This document shows, piece by piece, positions 38,584 through 48,013 of a stretch of DNA of 64,000 bases. How positions within the stretch are numbered: position 1 is the first letter of the stretch; every line of letters starts with the position of its first letter. The stretch is from contig NZ_FOVT01000005.1 of assembly GCF_900115245.1 (NCBI RefSeq), forward strand, positions 124,001 to 188,000, read 5' to 3'. A program made the position numbers and the translations under genes. This DNA comes from Mesorhizobium sp. NFR06. Its GTDB lineage: Bacteria; Pseudomonadota; Alphaproteobacteria; Rhizobiales; Rhizobiaceae. The notes beneath the pieces are model-generated. The model was not told where the DNA came from. It did not search any database and worked only from the letters and a program-made list of their open reading frames with translations.

Positions 38584-39126
38584 ATGTTCCAGCGCCTTTT
38601 TGGCCGCGAACGCAATGCCAACCGCGCTATCACCGAGGCGCTCTACGCACAAATCGTGGCGGCGGCGCGGCAAACGGTGTTTTATTCCGACTGGAATGTG
38701 CCGGATACGCCGCTCGGCCGCTTCGAGATGCTGTCGCTGCACATGTATCTCATCCAGCACCGGCTGCGCGGCGAGCAAGGCGTGGCGGCCGAGGTCGCGC
38801 AAGTGCTGATCGACGAGTTCTTCCTGGATGTCGAGCATTCGCTGCGCGAACTTGGCACCAGCGATGTCGGCGTGCCCAAACGCATGAAGAAGCTGGCAAA
38901 GATGTTTTACGGCCGCACCGCCGCTTATGACGATGCTCTCGAGCAAGACGACCGGTTGGCGCTGGCGTCGGCGCTCGCCCGCAATGTCAGGCCGGACGCC
39001 GGCCCCTGGCCTCAGGCGCCGCTCTTGGCGGACTATGTTTGCCATGCCTGCCGAGAACTCGCCGGGCAGCCGACCGTTTCGATCGCCGCTGGCACGGTCG
39101 CGTTCCCGGCCGCCGGGGCCGCGTGA
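38584..39126 (+). CDS. Ubiquinol-cytochrome c chaperone family protein
   Basis: 180 residues, mostly helical. NVPDTPLGRFEMLSLHMYLI and the central FFLDVEHSLRELGTSDVGVP with KRMKKLAKMFYGR are the defining blocks of the CBP3/UQCC1-like family, which assists cytochrome bc1 assembly in mitochondria. Its position between bamE and the DUF177-plsX-fabH cluster is the usual alphaproteobacterial order. ATG 38584 gives the family N-terminus (MFQRLFGR). Confidence 0.9.
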   Translation: MFQRLFGRERNANRAITEALYAQIVAAARQTVFYSDWNVPDTPLGRFEMLSLHMYLIQHRLRGEQGVAAEVAQVLIDEFFLDVEHSLRELGTSDVGVPKRMKKLAKMFYGRTAAYDDALEQDDRLALASALARNVRPDAGPWPQAPLLADYVCHACRELAGQPTVSIAAGTVAFPAAGAA

Positions 39127-39136
39127 GGAGGCCAGG

Positions 39137-39681
39137 ATGAAAGACGCAGAATCGCACAACCCGGCAAGCGCTTCGCGCTGGCGCTCGTCGGCCTCGACCA
39201 CCACAGGCAGGCCCTTTTGCGGCAGCCGCGCGACATTGGCGACAAAGGAGCCGAATATGAACTGCTTTCGGTCGAACGCTACCGCGCCGAGCTGCTGGTG
39301 GCCCCGTGGAAGCGCAATGGCGTCAAGGTCACCGGCCGCGTCGAGGCCGACATCACGCAGGCCTGTATCGTCACTCTGGAGCCGGTAACCGCGCATATCG
39401 ACGAGCCCGTCGAGGCACTGTTCTTGCCCGAGCAGTCGAAGCTCGGACGCGAGGGTTTCGAGGGCGGCGGCGAGATCATCCTCGACGCCGACGGGCCGGA
39501 CAGCCCTGAGACGTTTTCCGGCGACATCATCGACGTCGGGGCATTGGCCGAGCAGTTTTTCGGCCTGGCGATCGACCCTTATCCGCGCAAGCCGGGAGCC
39601 TCGCTCGACGTCGGCGGTGACGATCAGCCTGAGGAAAGCGAATTCCAGAAAAAGCTGCGTTCGCTGCTTGGAAAATCCTGA
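39137..39681 (+). pseudogene. DUF177 (YceD-like) gene disrupted by a small internal inversion
   Basis: The 3' part (frame open 39217-39681) is a clear DUF177 protein: LLSVERYRAELLVAPWKRNG, VKVTGRVEADITQACIVTLE and the acidic C-terminus. The expected N-terminal part NVARLPQKGLPVVVEAD is present but on the opposite strand, between about 39163 and 39252. The original start (ATG 39137, encoding MKDAESHNP) is intact but now reads into the wrong frame and stops at 39388. Re-inverting the segment restores the N-terminus and joins ALA to EYELLSVERY in frame, although one further base change is needed at the left junction. The gene family belongs just upstream of plsX (rRNA/ribosome-linked YceD). Either a real mutation or an assembly artefact. 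Confidence 0.85.
39163..39252 (-). other. Inverted ~90-bp segment within the DUF177 gene
   Basis: Read on the minus strand, the segment encodes SFVANVARLPQKGLPVVVEA and then DERQREALA, the normal start of rhizobial DUF177 proteins. The breakpoints fall at a 4-bp inverted repeat, CGGC (39162-39165) and GCCG (39250-39253). Confidence 0.8.
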
Positions 39682-39811
39682 GAGTGGTCCGGATTTTGGA
39701 AAAGTTGGTTGTGCGGCAGCCCAAAACCGCTATTTTCGCCGAACCTTCGCGAGCCCCCTTACCTTGGCAGGCGTCCGCCGCAAGCCAGGCAAACCGTGAG
39801 AAAAGCACTAC

Positions 39812-40882
39812 GTGATCAGGATTTCCATCGATGCCATGGGCGGCGATCACGGACCGAGCGTGGTCATCCCGGCGCTGATGACTGTCGCCATCCGCCGCCC
39901 TGACATCCGCTTCGTCATCTATGGCCGCGAGGACGTCGTGCGTCCCGAGCTCGCCAAGTTTCCGAAACTCGCCGAAGTAAGCGAATTCGTTCATTGCGAG
40001 ATCGCCGTGCGCATGGACGACAAGCCTAGCCAGGCGCTGCGCCACGGCCGCTGGAAGTCGTCTATGTGGAAGGCCGTCGAAGCGGTCAAGAACGGCGGCG
40101 CGCAGGCCTGTATCTCGGCCGGCAACACCGGCGCGCTGATGGCGATGTCGAAATTCTGCCTGCGCACCATGGCCACCATCGACCGTCCGGCGATCGCCGC
40201 GCTCTGGCCGACGACGCGCGGCGAGAGCGTGGTGCTCGATGTCGGTGCCACCATCGGCGCGGACGCGCATCAGCTCATCGATTTCGCGATTCTGGGCACC
40301 GGCATGGCGCGCTCGGTGTTCGGCATTGAGCGGCCGAGCGTCGGCCTGCTCAATGTCGGCGTCGAGGAGATCAAGGGCCAGGAAGAGGTCAAGGAGGCCG
40401 GCCGCATGCTGCGCGAGGCCAACATGGCCTCGATGAACTATCGTGGCTTCGTCGAAGGCGACGATATCGGCAAGGGCACGGTCGACGTGGTGGTCACCGA
40501 GGGCTTTGCCGGCAACATCGCGCTCAAGACCGCCGAGGGCACGGCAAGGCAGATCGCCGGCTATCTGCGCGCCGCCATGAGCCGCACGCTGATGGCCAAG
40601 ATCGGCTACGTCTTCGCCAAGGGCGCCTTCGACAGGCTGCGCGAGAAGATGGATGTCGGCCGCTCCAATGGCGGCGTCTTCCTGGGCTTGAACGGCATCG
40701 TGGTGAAGAGCCATGGCGGCGCCGATTCGGATGGCTTCGCGGCGGCGATCGAGCTTGGCTACGACATGGTCCGCAACAATCTGCTTGACCGGATCGAGGC
40801 CGACCTCGATCTGTTTCATGCGCGCAACCCGAATGCGCAGGCAAACAGGAAATCCGGCGTCGCCGCCGACGCCGAGGAATAG
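39812..40882 (+). CDS. plsX: Phosphate acyltransferase PlsX
   Basis: 356 residues. PlsX converts acyl-ACP to acyl-phosphate for phospholipid synthesis. The N-terminus [20 protein letters not shown] is diagnostic, as are [17 protein letters not shown] and [20 protein letters not shown] near the active site. GTG start at 39812. It is followed after 9 bp by fabH, the standard plsX-fabH pair. Confidence 0.96.
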   Translation: MIRISIDAMGGDHGPSVVIPALMTVAIRRPDIRFVIYGREDVVRPELAKFPKLAEVSEFVHCEIAVRMDDKPSQALRHGRWKSSMWKAVEAVKNGGAQACISAGNTGALMAMSKFCLRTMATIDRPAIAALWPTTRGESVVLDVGATIGADAHQLIDFAILGTGMARSVFGIERPSVGLLNVGVEEIKGQEEVKEAGRMLREANMASMNYRGFVEGDDIGKGTVDVVVTEGFAGNIALKTAEGTARQIAGYLRAAMSRTLMAKIGYVFAKGAFDRLREKMDVGRSNGGVFLGLNGIVVKSHGGADSDGFAAAIELGYDMVRNNLLDRIEADLDLFHARNPNAQANRKSGVAADAEE

Positions 40883-40891
40883 GACAGAGCC

Positions 40892-41863
40892 TTGATCAGA
40901 TCAGTCGTGCGCGGCAACGGTGCCGCGCTACCCCGCCGCATCATGAAGAATGCCGACTTCGAAGGCATGGTCGAAACCTCCGACGAGTGGATCGTCCAGC
41001 GCACCGGCATTCGCCAGCGCCACGTCGCGGCCGACGACGAGACGACGGCTTCGCTGGGCGAGGCGGCGGCACGCGCCGCGCTTGACAGCGCCGGCATGAC
41101 GCCTGCCGATATCGACCTCATCATCCTGGCGACCTCGACGCCCAACAACACCTTTCCGGCGACCTCGGTCGAGATCCAGAACCGGCTCGGCATGCATCAT
41201 GGCTTTGCCTTCGACCTGCAGGCCGTGTGCTCAGGCTTCGTCTATGCCGTCGCCACCGCCGACCTTTATATCCGTGGCGGCCTGGCCAAACGCGTCCTGG
41301 TGATCGGTTCGGAAACTTTCTCGCGCATCCTCGACTGGAACGACCGCTCGACCTGTGTGCTTTTCGGCGACGGCGCCGGCGCGCTGATTCTCGAAGCTGG
41401 AGAAGGAGCCGGCGCGATCACCGATCGCGGCGTGCTTGCGGCGAGCCTGCGCTCCGACGGCGTGCACAAGGACAAGCTCTTCGTCGACGGCGGCCCTTCG
41501 ACGACAGGAACCGTCGGCCATCTCAGGATGGAAGGCCGTGAAGTGTTCAAGCATGCCGTCGGCATGATCACAGACGTCATCGAAGCGACCTTCGGCGAGG
41601 CCGGCATAACGGCGCAGGACCTCGACTGGTTCGTGCCGCACCAGGCCAATAAACGGATTATTGACGCTTCCGCCAAGAAGCTCGGGATTGCCGAGCAGAA
41701 AGTGGTGGTCACCGTCGATCTACACGGTAACACCTCGGCTGCCTCGGTGCCGCTGGCTCTCGCGGTGGCCGTCGCCGACGGCCGCATCAAGAAGGGTGAC
41801 CTGGTGCTTCTCGAGGCGATGGGTGGAGGTTTCACCTGGGGCGCGGTGTTGCTCCGCTGGTAA
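40892..41863 (+). CDS. fabH: 3-oxoacyl-ACP synthase III (KAS III)
   Basis: 323 residues. Starts fatty acid synthesis by condensing an acyl-CoA primer with malonyl-ACP. The catalytic triad is visible: Cys113 ([11 protein letters not shown]), His250 ([10 protein letters not shown]) and Asn280 ([10 protein letters not shown]). TTG start at 40892 with AGGACAG upstream; the start matches the family N-terminus. Confidence 0.96.
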   Translation: MIRSVVRGNGAALPRRIMKNADFEGMVETSDEWIVQRTGIRQRHVAADDETTASLGEAAARAALDSAGMTPADIDLIILATSTPNNTFPATSVEIQNRLGMHHGFAFDLQAVCSGFVYAVATADLYIRGGLAKRVLVIGSETFSRILDWNDRSTCVLFGDGAGALILEAGEGAGAITDRGVLAASLRSDGVHKDKLFVDGGPSTTGTVGHLRMEGREVFKHAVGMITDVIEATFGEAGITAQDLDWFVPHQANKRIIDASAKKLGIAEQKVVVTVDLHGNTSAASVPLALAVAVADGRIKKGDLVLLEAMGGGFTWGAVLLRW

Positions 41864-41967
41864 GTGCCGAACGCGCCGGTTCGGTTCTTGACCTTGACGG
41901 ATCAATTACTTAGGCTCTGCCTTTACCTGTATCGATTTACGTTTTTGCGAGCAGATGGGACGGTCGC

Positions 41968-42291
41968 ATGGGGGGAAAGACACTTACGCGTGCCGACCTT
42001 GCTGAAGCCGTTTATCGGAAGGTCGGCTTGTCGCGAACCGAATCGGCGGAACTGGTCGAAGCCGTCCTCGACGAAATCTGCGAAGCAATCGTTCGCGGCG
42101 AGACGGTCAAGCTGTCGTCCTTCGCCACCTTCCACGTCCGTTCCAAGAACGAGCGCATCGGCCGCAATCCCAAGACCGGCGAGGAAGTGCCGATCCTGCC
42201 GCGCCGGGTGATGACGTTCAAATCGTCGAACGTGCTCAAGAGCCGGATCCTGCGCTCGCACCAGAACAGCAAGGGCAAGGGCGGCAAGTAG
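41968..42291 (+). CDS. ihfA: Integration host factor subunit alpha
   Basis: 107-residue HU/IHF-fold protein. [21 protein letters not shown] opens the dimerisation helices, and the DNA-bending arm is [20 protein letters not shown]. Acts as a heterodimer with IhfB. The C-terminus has a short Lys/Gly tail (SKGKGGK). Together with the following merR gene it forms a conserved pair. Confidence 0.94.
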   Translation: MGGKTLTRADLAEAVYRKVGLSRTESAELVEAVLDEICEAIVRGETVKLSSFATFHVRSKNERIGRNPKTGEEVPILPRRVMTFKSSNVLKSRILRSHQNSKGKGGK

Positions 42292-42422
42292 TTTGCTGGC
42301 GAATGCGGTTGAAAACCGCCGGCCGTTTTGACGCTGGGCTTGAATATTGTTTCATAAACCGCTGAAATAAGGCGCGATTCGGGATCATTCACCGGATCGC
42401 GGTCCAGTGTGAGGATTGGCCC

Positions 42423-42962
42423 ATGGACAAGAGTCCCGACGCTTTCCGCACCATCAGCGAAGTCGCGGAAGATCTCGATCTGCCGCAGCACGTGCTGCGT
42501 TTCTGGGAGACGCGCTTTACCCAGATCAAGCCGATGAAGCGCGGCGGCGGCCGCCGTTACTACCGGCCGCAGGACGTCGAACTGATCAAGGGCATCAGGC
42601 ATATGCTCTACGATCAGGGCTATACGATCAAAGGCGTGCAGAAGCTGTTGCGCGAGAACGGCAACCATTTTCTGGTCGCCATCGGCAATGGCGACATGGC
42701 CGCCGTGGAGGCGATTGCGCAGCGCCGCCAGGCCGAGCAGGTGCCGCTGACGGCGGCCGCGCAGCCGCGCGGCGACGATGATGCCTTGGTCGGTCAGCCG
42801 AAGGTCAAGCCCAGCCGCCGTTTCTTCGGCATCGGCAAGGGCGACGACGAAGGTCCGGTTCAACCTGACGCTTCAAAATTGTCGCGTGACAATCGAGCAT
42901 TGCTGCAGGAGGCGCTGTTCGACTTGCTGGAATGCAAGCGTCTGCTCGACCAGGTTCGCTGA
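42423..42962 (+). CDS. MerR-family transcriptional regulator
   Basis: 179 residues. The winged HTH at residues 8-75 reads [20 protein letters not shown] then [20 protein letters not shown], the form of MerR proteins that sit next to ihfA in alpha- and other proteobacteria. There is a Pro/Asp-rich linker (about 95-145) and a C-terminal helix ([18 protein letters not shown]). Targets unknown. Confidence 0.9.
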   Translation: MDKSPDAFRTISEVAEDLDLPQHVLRFWETRFTQIKPMKRGGGRRYYRPQDVELIKGIRHMLYDQGYTIKGVQKLLRENGNHFLVAIGNGDMAAVEAIAQRRQAEQVPLTAAAQPRGDDDALVGQPKVKPSRRFFGIGKGDDEGPVQPDASKLSRDNRALLQEALFDLLECKRLLDQVR

Positions 42963-43152
42963 ACGGTCATCATTCGACTTGCCGCCGCTCGTCGCGAATC
43001 CCTTGGCCGGCGTGCGCCGTGCATCTGGCGCGGAACGCCTCGACCCTGGCATGGTCGAGGTCGCCGGCCTGGCCGGCAGGTCGGCGCAGGCCCCATCAGA
43101 TGCATTCGGGACTGCGATCCGGCATCGTCGGCTGCCTCGGCGGAAAGCTCCA

Positions 43153-43198
43153 ATGGGAAGGCCGGCCCGCTCGACGAAGCGAAGGCCCGCCTTCCCAT
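43153..43198. terminator. Possible hairpin terminator for the His-rich peptide gene
   Basis: ATGGGAAGGC (43153-43162) and GCCTTCCCAT (43189-43198) form a 10-bp stem with a long internal loop, just after the minus-strand stop at 43215. There is no T-run, so it may only stabilise the mRNA 3' end. Confidence 0.35.
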
Positions 43199-43214
43199 CG
43201 GCAAGAGGGAAGGA

Positions 43215-43403
43215 TCAGGCCTTGTAGCCCATCTTGTGGTGGTGATGATGATGATGGTGGTGGTGCCGGTGATGATAACGATGATGATGGTGATGACGGT
43301 GATGCTTCATCGGAGCCGCATCGGCGCTGGCGGCGCCGAGGATCGGCATGGTGAATGCCAGGGCCAGAGCGAGCCCGAGCGCGGAGAGAAGAGACTTCTT
43401 CAT
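43215..43403 (-). CDS. Small exported histidine-rich peptide
   Basis: 62 residues: a signal peptide (MKKSLLSALGLALALAFT, cleavage near ASADA-AP), then a mature part of about 32 residues of which some 20 are His (runs such as HHRHHHHHRYHHRHHH), ending KMGYKA. GGA precedes the ATG by a few bases. Histidine tracts of this density bind Ni2+, Zn2+ or Cu2+, so a periplasmic metal buffer is plausible, as for Hpn-like proteins. No metal regulator or transporter is adjacent. The extreme composition makes family assignment impossible. Confidence 0.75.
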   Translation of the reverse strand: MKKSLLSALGLALALAFTMPILGAASADAAPMKHHRHHHHHRYHHRHHHHHHHHHHKMGYKA

Positions 43404-43588
43404 GACTTCGTTCCTTTTTACGCGGGCGTTCCGAGAGTCACCGGACCAAATCGGTGACCCGAGCCTCGCGACAGGGACTATCCTCCTGATTTTTTTCGAC
43501 AATCTTTCCCAAATGTAGATTTTTGTTTCCGGATTGTTTCTGGGGGCCCGCGCCGCGTGCCCGGCCTGAATGCGGCCGCCGCCTGGCC

Positions 43589-44197
43589 TCACATGGGCGG
43601 CGCGATGCCGTGGTTGCTGACCACGATCCGGTTCGCAACCAGCTTGCCGTCGCCGCTGCGCTCGGCGTTGACGAACACCGCTACACCCGGTGCCAGATCC
43701 GCCGGCGTCGCGGTGGCGAATGTCACGATCGGCGTCGACTGCGGAATCGCGATCTGCTTTTTCTGGCCGTTGTCATAGGTGAGCGTGACCGTGCGGCCCT
43801 CGATCTCGGTGACATCGGCGACGGTGCCGTTGGTCATGCGGCTGTTGGGCTGCAAATCCCAGTCGCGGTCGCCTTCGCCCGTCCCCTTCAGCGCGGCCGG
43901 GAAGATCACGACTTCCAGCGCGCCGCTGCCGCCATCGGCCTTGGAGATCGAGGCGATGCCGAGAAAATCGCCCTGCTTGATATCCTCTGCCGAGGCCTTG
44001 GCCACACCCGAAATCTTCGATCCGTCGGCGAGGGTGATCACATCGGTTTTGCCGTCGCGCTCCTTCACCGTGAGCGTTGAACCGGCAACGCTGACGACAG
44101 TGCCTCGAAGACGTGCCGCATTTGCCGCCCCCGCTTGCGTCGCGCCGACGATGCCTGAAACCGTGCCAAGCACAATTGCGAGTAATTTCAAATTCAT
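43589..44197 (-). CDS. Exported DUF5666-like beta-domain protein
   Basis: 202 residues. Signal peptide MNLKLLAIVLGTVSGIVGAT. The mature part has repeating small beta modules of about 60 residues: LRGTVVSVAGSTLTVKERDG, then TNGTVADVTEIEGRTVTLTY, each ending with a short functional loop. This pattern resembles DUF5666/OB-like repeats. Probably periplasmic; function unknown. GGAAGG precedes ATG 44197. Confidence 0.7.
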   Translation of the reverse strand: MNLKLLAIVLGTVSGIVGATQAGAANAARLRGTVVSVAGSTLTVKERDGKTDVITLADGSKISGVAKASAEDIKQGDFLGIASISKADGGSGALEVVIFPAALKGTGEGDRDWDLQPNSRMTNGTVADVTEIEGRTVTLTYDNGQKKQIAIPQSTPIVTFATATPADLAPGVAVFVNAERSGDGKLVANRIVVSNHGIAPPM

Positions 44198-44497
44198 GGC
44201 ATCCGATCCTTCCGAGAAATGCCCAGCGCCGTCTGTCGGCTGCCGGTGACGGCAAGCTAACGAAACGTGACGTCGAAAATGCCCGCGAATCCGATCGCGG
44301 ACCTTCAAAAGAGCTTGATTGAGCGTTGCGCGACCTTACATGCATGAAGCCTGCGATATCCGGCCGGAAACGCCGCTTCACGATGGCGTGACGGCCGAAA
44401 TGGTGCTCTTGGCAAATCATTTGTTAACGAGCATTCTCCCGACCGTCTCAGGCAACGCCACATTTCATCCGACCCTGTTTCATCTCAAGGAGTTGCC
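44198..44497. other. Intergenic region, divergent promoters
   Basis: 300 bp between the divergent exported protein gene and the XRE-type gene. No ORF with family similarity. The GCATTTGTTAACGAGC-like A+T-richer stretch around 44415-44440 may hold the plus-strand promoter; I see no defined box. Confidence 0.4.
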
Positions 44498-44764
44498 ATG
44501 CCCAACACCGCACGAAAGGCTATTTCCAACGACATCATTGCAGCGTCCGACCTCAACCCGTTGAAGGCCGCTCGCGAAACGAGGGGATATACGATCGAGG
44601 AACTCTCTTTGACCTGCGGCCTGGCCGTCGGCGAGATCGTCGACATCGAGGATGGCAAGGACGCGGATCCCGCCAAGCTCCGGCGAATTGCCTCGGCGTT
44701 GCAGGTGCCGGAGGAGGAATTGATCGGCATGCCGGCCGCGGAGAATCGGCTCGTTCAGCAGTAG
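44498..44764 (+). CDS. Small XRE-type helix-turn-helix protein
   Basis: 88 residues. The Cro/C1-type HTH spans about residues 22-76: LKAARETRGYTIEELSLTCG, LAVGEIVDIEDGKDADPAKL, RRIASALQVPEEELIG. There is no effector domain. Preceded by AAGGAG. A terminator follows. Possibly a regulator of a nearby gene; targets unknown. Confidence 0.82.
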   Translation: MPNTARKAISNDIIAASDLNPLKAARETRGYTIEELSLTCGLAVGEIVDIEDGKDADPAKLRRIASALQVPEEELIGMPAAENRLVQQ

Positions 44765-44788
44765 AGACGCACGCAAGTGTCGATTTTG

Positions 44789-44820
44789 AAAGCCCGCCGG
44801 CGTTTGCCGGGCGGGCTTTT
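44789..44820 (+). terminator. Rho-independent terminator after the XRE gene
   Basis: Stem AAAGCCCGCC (44789-44798) / GGCGGGCTTT (44810-44819), extended by a bulged GGC/GCC, followed by Ts. 25 bp after the stop codon. Confidence 0.88.
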
Positions 44821-44936
44821 CAGTGCGCGCAACGACTGGCCCGCATGGCGCTTGCCATGACCGCCTTGCCAATGACCTTGGCGCCATGCGATTCGCTGGT
44901 GCCGCGCCGCTCGATGCACATGAAGAGGTACCTGCG

Positions 44937-45395
44937 ATGAGTCTGGAATCGGTTCGCGCCTTTTTTGCCGCGCACGCGCCGGACGTGGAGGTCATCGTCA
45001 CCGAGGCAAACTCGGCCACTGTCGCGTTGGCGGCCGACGCCCATGGCGTCACACCGGCGCAAATCGCCAAGACGATCTGCCTGCGCGTCGGCGAAGAGAC
45101 CATGCTGGTCGTGACCAGCGGCATCGCCAGGCTCGACAACCGCAAATTCAAGGACAGGATGGGCGGCAAGCCGCGCATGCTTGGCGCCGAAGAGGTGCTG
45201 GCGGTCACCAGCCATCCGCCGGGCGGCGTCTGCCCGTTCGGCCTGCCGTCGCCGCTGCCCATCTATTGCGATCTGTCGCTCAAGGCCTTCGGCAAGGTCG
45301 TCCCCGCTGCCGGCGCCACCAATGCGGCGGTGCGCATCACGCCGCAGCGCATGGCCGACCTCGTCGGCGCTGTATGGGTCGACGTTTGCCAGTAA
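44937..45395 (+). CDS. YbaK/EbsC-type aminoacyl-tRNA deacylase-like protein
   Basis: 152 residues of the YbaK/ProX editing-domain family, which hydrolyses mischarged aminoacyl-tRNA (for example Cys-tRNA-Pro). Family elements: VTEANSATVALAADAHGVTP, the Lys-containing AKTICLRVGEETMLVV, and the GGVCPFGLPSPLPIYCD loop. Start ATG 44937 follows AAGAGGT; an upstream extension to 44823 would overlap the terminator. Confidence 0.87.
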   Translation: MSLESVRAFFAAHAPDVEVIVTEANSATVALAADAHGVTPAQIAKTICLRVGEETMLVVTSGIARLDNRKFKDRMGGKPRMLGAEEVLAVTSHPPGGVCPFGLPSPLPIYCDLSLKAFGKVVPAAGATNAAVRITPQRMADLVGAVWVDVCQ

Positions 45396-45581
45396 CAATT
45401 GCCGCCTAGATATCTCCTATAGGCTGCGAAAGGGCCGCCAAGCGCCTTTTGACAGGCAATTGGCTGCGAGCGCCCGCGTCCATTCGGTTTGGCACGGGTG
45501 TCCGCTGTGTGCGCTTTCCGCCGACGCGCCTTGGGCCAACTCGAAAAGTGTCGAGCAATGGCCAAAGATGTGGACATTAGT

Positions 45582-45616
45582 CTTGACAGAAATACATATG
45601 TTCAATACCCGTCAAG
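45582..45616 (+). promoter_or_regulatory. Candidate promoter/operator of the DRL-E1-E2 operon
   Basis: TTGACA (45583-45588) is a good -35 box, but the -10 at 17 bp spacing (TACCCG) is poor, as expected for an activated promoter. CTTGAC (45582-45587) and GTCAAG (45611-45616) form an inverted repeat, with ATGTTC (45598-45603) between. TTGACA followed by ATGTTC also occurs upstream of gutM (53215-53239) with a 4-bp longer gap. Confidence 0.4.
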
Positions 45617-45653
45617 CAATCGAACAGCATGCGATATGGGAGGAATAAGCGGC

Positions 45654-46982
45654 ATGGCTTCCAATATTTCGTTGACGGGCCTTGCCCGCGACCTCGAGGA
45701 ACGCGCCAAGTCCGGCAAGCCCATCCGCATCGGCCTCATAGGCTCCGGCGAAATGGGAACCGACATCGTTACCCGCGTAGCGCACATGTCTGGCATCGAA
45801 ATCGGTGCCATTTCCGAACTCAACCTGCCGGCGGCCAGCAAGGCCGTCGATATTGCGTTCCAGGAAACCGGCCATGCGCGCGAGGTTTCGAATGCGACGG
45901 CGATGACGTCGGCGATGGAGGCCGGCAAGATCGCCGTCACCAATGATTCCAGCCTTGTCATTGGCAACGACCTCATCGACGTCGTCATCGACGCGACCGG
46001 GGTTCCCGCCGTCGGCGCCGAGATCGGCCTGCGCGCCATGGAGCATGGCAAGCATCTGGTGATGATGAACGTCGAGGCCGACGTCACCATCGGCGCCTAT
46101 CTCAAGAGTGAGGCCGATCGCCTGGGCGTCACCTATTCGCTCGGCGCCGGTGACGAGCCGTCTTCCTGCATGGAGCTGATCGAGTTCGTCTCCGCAATGG
46201 GCCACCCGATCGTTGCCGCCGGCAAGGGCAAGAACAACCCGCTCAACATCGACGCCACGCCTCCGGACTATGAGGAGGAGGCCAAGCGCCGCCACATGAA
46301 CGTGCGCATGCTCGTCGAATTCGTCGATGGTTCGAAAACCATGGTCGAGATGGCGGCGATCGCCAACGCGACCGGGTTGGTGCCCGACAAGCCCGGCATG
46401 CACGGTCCGTCAGCGACGCTTGGCGAATTGTCGAAAGTGCTGGTGCCCGAGAAGGATGGCGGCGTGCTGTCCAAGGTCGGTGTGGTCGACTATTCGATCG
46501 GCAAGGGTGTGGCGCCCGGCGTCTTTGTCGTCGCCGACATGTCGCATCCGCGCATTTCCGAACGCATGGAAGACCTGAAGATGGGCAAAGGCCCGTACTT
46601 CACCTTTCACCGCCCTTATCACCTGACCTCGCTCGAGGTGCCGCTCACCTGCGCGCGCGTCGTGCTCTACGGCAAGGCCGACATGGTGCCGCTGGCGAAG
46701 CCAGTGGCCGAGGTCTGCGCCGTCGCCAAGAAGGATCTGAAGCCCGGCGACAAGCTCGATGCCATTGGCGAGTACTGCTACCGTGCCTGGATCATGACGG
46801 CGCAGGAAGCCCATGCGGCGCGTGCCATACCCTGCGGCCTGCTACAGGGCGGTTCGGTCACCCAGCCGATCAAGAAGGGCGAGCTCATCACCTATGCCAA
46901 TGCGGCGCCCGCGCCGGGCTCGAAGATCGCCGAGCTGCGCGCCCGCCAGGACAAGCTCGTCTACGGCGCCGTGGAGGCGTGA
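45654..46982 (+). CDS. DXR-II/DRL-family NAD(P)-dependent oxidoreductase with SAF domain
   Basis: 442 residues. The N-terminal Rossmann domain (IRIGLIGSGEMGTD, motif 30-35) is homoserine-dehydrogenase-like. The middle has GAGDEPSSCMELIEFVSAMG and GKGKNNPLNIDATPPDYEEE; the C-terminal SAF domain includes AVAKKDLKPGDKLDAIGEYC and GLLQGGSVTQPIKKGEL. This is the family of the DXR-like enzyme (DRL) of Brucella abortus, which interconverts 1-deoxyxylulose 5-phosphate (DXP) and 2-C-methylerythritol 4-phosphate (MEP). Whether this copy serves isoprenoid synthesis or catabolism is not known; its place at the head of an operon with TPP-dependent E1/E2 genes suggests catabolism. RBS GGGAGGAAT. The stop overlaps a GTG just before the E1alpha start. 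Confidence 0.82.
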   Translation: MASNISLTGLARDLEERAKSGKPIRIGLIGSGEMGTDIVTRVAHMSGIEIGAISELNLPAASKAVDIAFQETGHAREVSNATAMTSAMEAGKIAVTNDSSLVIGNDLIDVVIDATGVPAVGAEIGLRAMEHGKHLVMMNVEADVTIGAYLKSEADRLGVTYSLGAGDEPSSCMELIEFVSAMGHPIVAAGKGKNNPLNIDATPPDYEEEAKRRHMNVRMLVEFVDGSKTMVEMAAIANATGLVPDKPGMHGPSATLGELSKVLVPEKDGGVLSKVGVVDYSIGKGVAPGVFVVADMSHPRISERMEDLKMGKGPYFTFHRPYHLTSLEVPLTCARVVLYGKADMVPLAKPVAEVCAVAKKDLKPGDKLDAIGEYCYRAWIMTAQEAHAARAIPCGLLQGGSVTQPIKKGELITYANAAPAPGSKIAELRARQDKLVYGAVEA

Positions 46983-46984
46983 TC

Positions 46985-48013
46985 ATGGCCGGAGCCAGCA
47001 AAGCCGTCGTCGATAGCCGCGCGAACCTGCCTTTCGTCTACCGCCAGTACAGCCCGGAGCAGCTTAGAGAGGTGCTTCACAAGATGTACCTCATCCGGCG
47101 CTTCGAAGAGGGCGCGGAAGAGTGCTACATGCGCGGCCTCATCCACGGCACCATGCACCTGTCGATCGGCCAGGAAGCAAGCGCGATGGGCGTCTGCATG
47201 CCGCTGGCAGCGGATGACCAGATCACCTCGACGCATCGCGGCCATGGCCACTGCATCGCCAAGGGCGCCGAGGTCAGCCGCATGTTCGCGGAGTTCTTCG
47301 GCAAGACCACCGGTTACTGCAAGGGCCGCGGCGGCTCCATGCATATAGCCGATGTCGCCAAGGGCAATCTCGGCGCCAACGGCATCGTCGCCGGCGGCAT
47401 TCCGATCGCGGTCGGTGCGGCGCTCTCGTCGAAGATGATGAAGACCGGCAAGGTCGTGGTCTCCTTCTTCGGCGACGGCGCCAACAATGAAGGCGCCTTC
47501 CACGAGGCGCTGAACATGGCGGCTATCTGGAAGCTGCCGGTGATCTTCGTGTGCGAGAACAATGGCTACGGCATGTCGACCTCGACGGCGCGTTCGACGG
47601 CGGTGAAGAACATCGCCGAGCGCGCGGCCGCCTATTCGATGCCCGGCGTCATCGTCAACGGCAATATCCTCTCCGAGGTGGCCGAGGCGTCCTTCAAGGC
47701 GGTCGAGCGGGCACGCGCGGGCGAGGGGCCGACGCTGATCGAATCGAAGACCTACCGCCATCGCGGCCACTCCAAGAGCGACCGCAACCGCTACCGCACC
47801 AAGGAGGAGATTGAGGACTGGATGGAGAACCGCGATCCGATCACGCTCTTCGAGACCGAGTTGCGCGATTTCGGCTTCATTGACGACCAGGGCATCCAGG
47901 CGATCCGCGACGCGGTTGCGCGCGAGATCGCCGACGGCATCGAGTTCGCCAAGGCGAGCCCCGCGCCGGAGATCGCCGCTCTTCAAGACTATGTCTACAC
48001 GGAGCAAGCGTGA
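46985..48013 (+). CDS. TPP-dependent dehydrogenase E1 component, alpha subunit (acetoin/pyruvate type)
   Basis: 342 residues. The thiamine diphosphate/Mg motif runs from GDGANNEG (163-170) to ENN (191-193). Family parts: [32 protein letters not shown] and [10 protein letters not shown]. With the next gene it forms an alpha2beta2 E1 that decarboxylates a 2-oxo acid or, in acetoin dehydrogenases, cleaves an acyloin, passing the acyl group to E2 lipoate. ATG 46985 is chosen because GGAGG lies seven bases upstream; the GTG at 46979 is too close to it. The stop overlaps the E1beta start. Confidence 0.9.
   Translation: MAGASKAVVDSRANLPFVYRQYSPEQLREVLHKMYLIRRFEEGAEECYMRGLIHGTMHLSIGQEASAMGVCMPLAADDQITSTHRGHGHCIAKGAEVSRMFAEFFGKTTGYCKGRGGSMHIADVAKGNLGANGIVAGGIPIAVGAALSSKMMKTGKVVVSFFGDGANNEGAFHEALNMAAIWKLPVIFVCENNGYGMSTSTARSTAVKNIAERAAAYSMPGVIVNGNILSEVAEASFKAVERARAGEGPTLIESKTYRHRGHSKSDRNRYRTKEEIEDWMENRDPITLFETELRDFGFIDDQGIQAIRDAVAREIADGIEFAKASPAPEIAALQDYVYTEQA

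Noticed and set aside
39217..39681. Intact DUF177 gene from TTG 39217
   Set aside because: The conserved N-terminal half lies inverted on the other strand and no RBS is visible; better explained as a disrupted gene.
42963..43214. Small gene between merR and the His-rich peptide
   Set aside because: Frames here continue from neighbouring genes and show no RBS-start combination; only a hairpin-like inverted repeat is supported.
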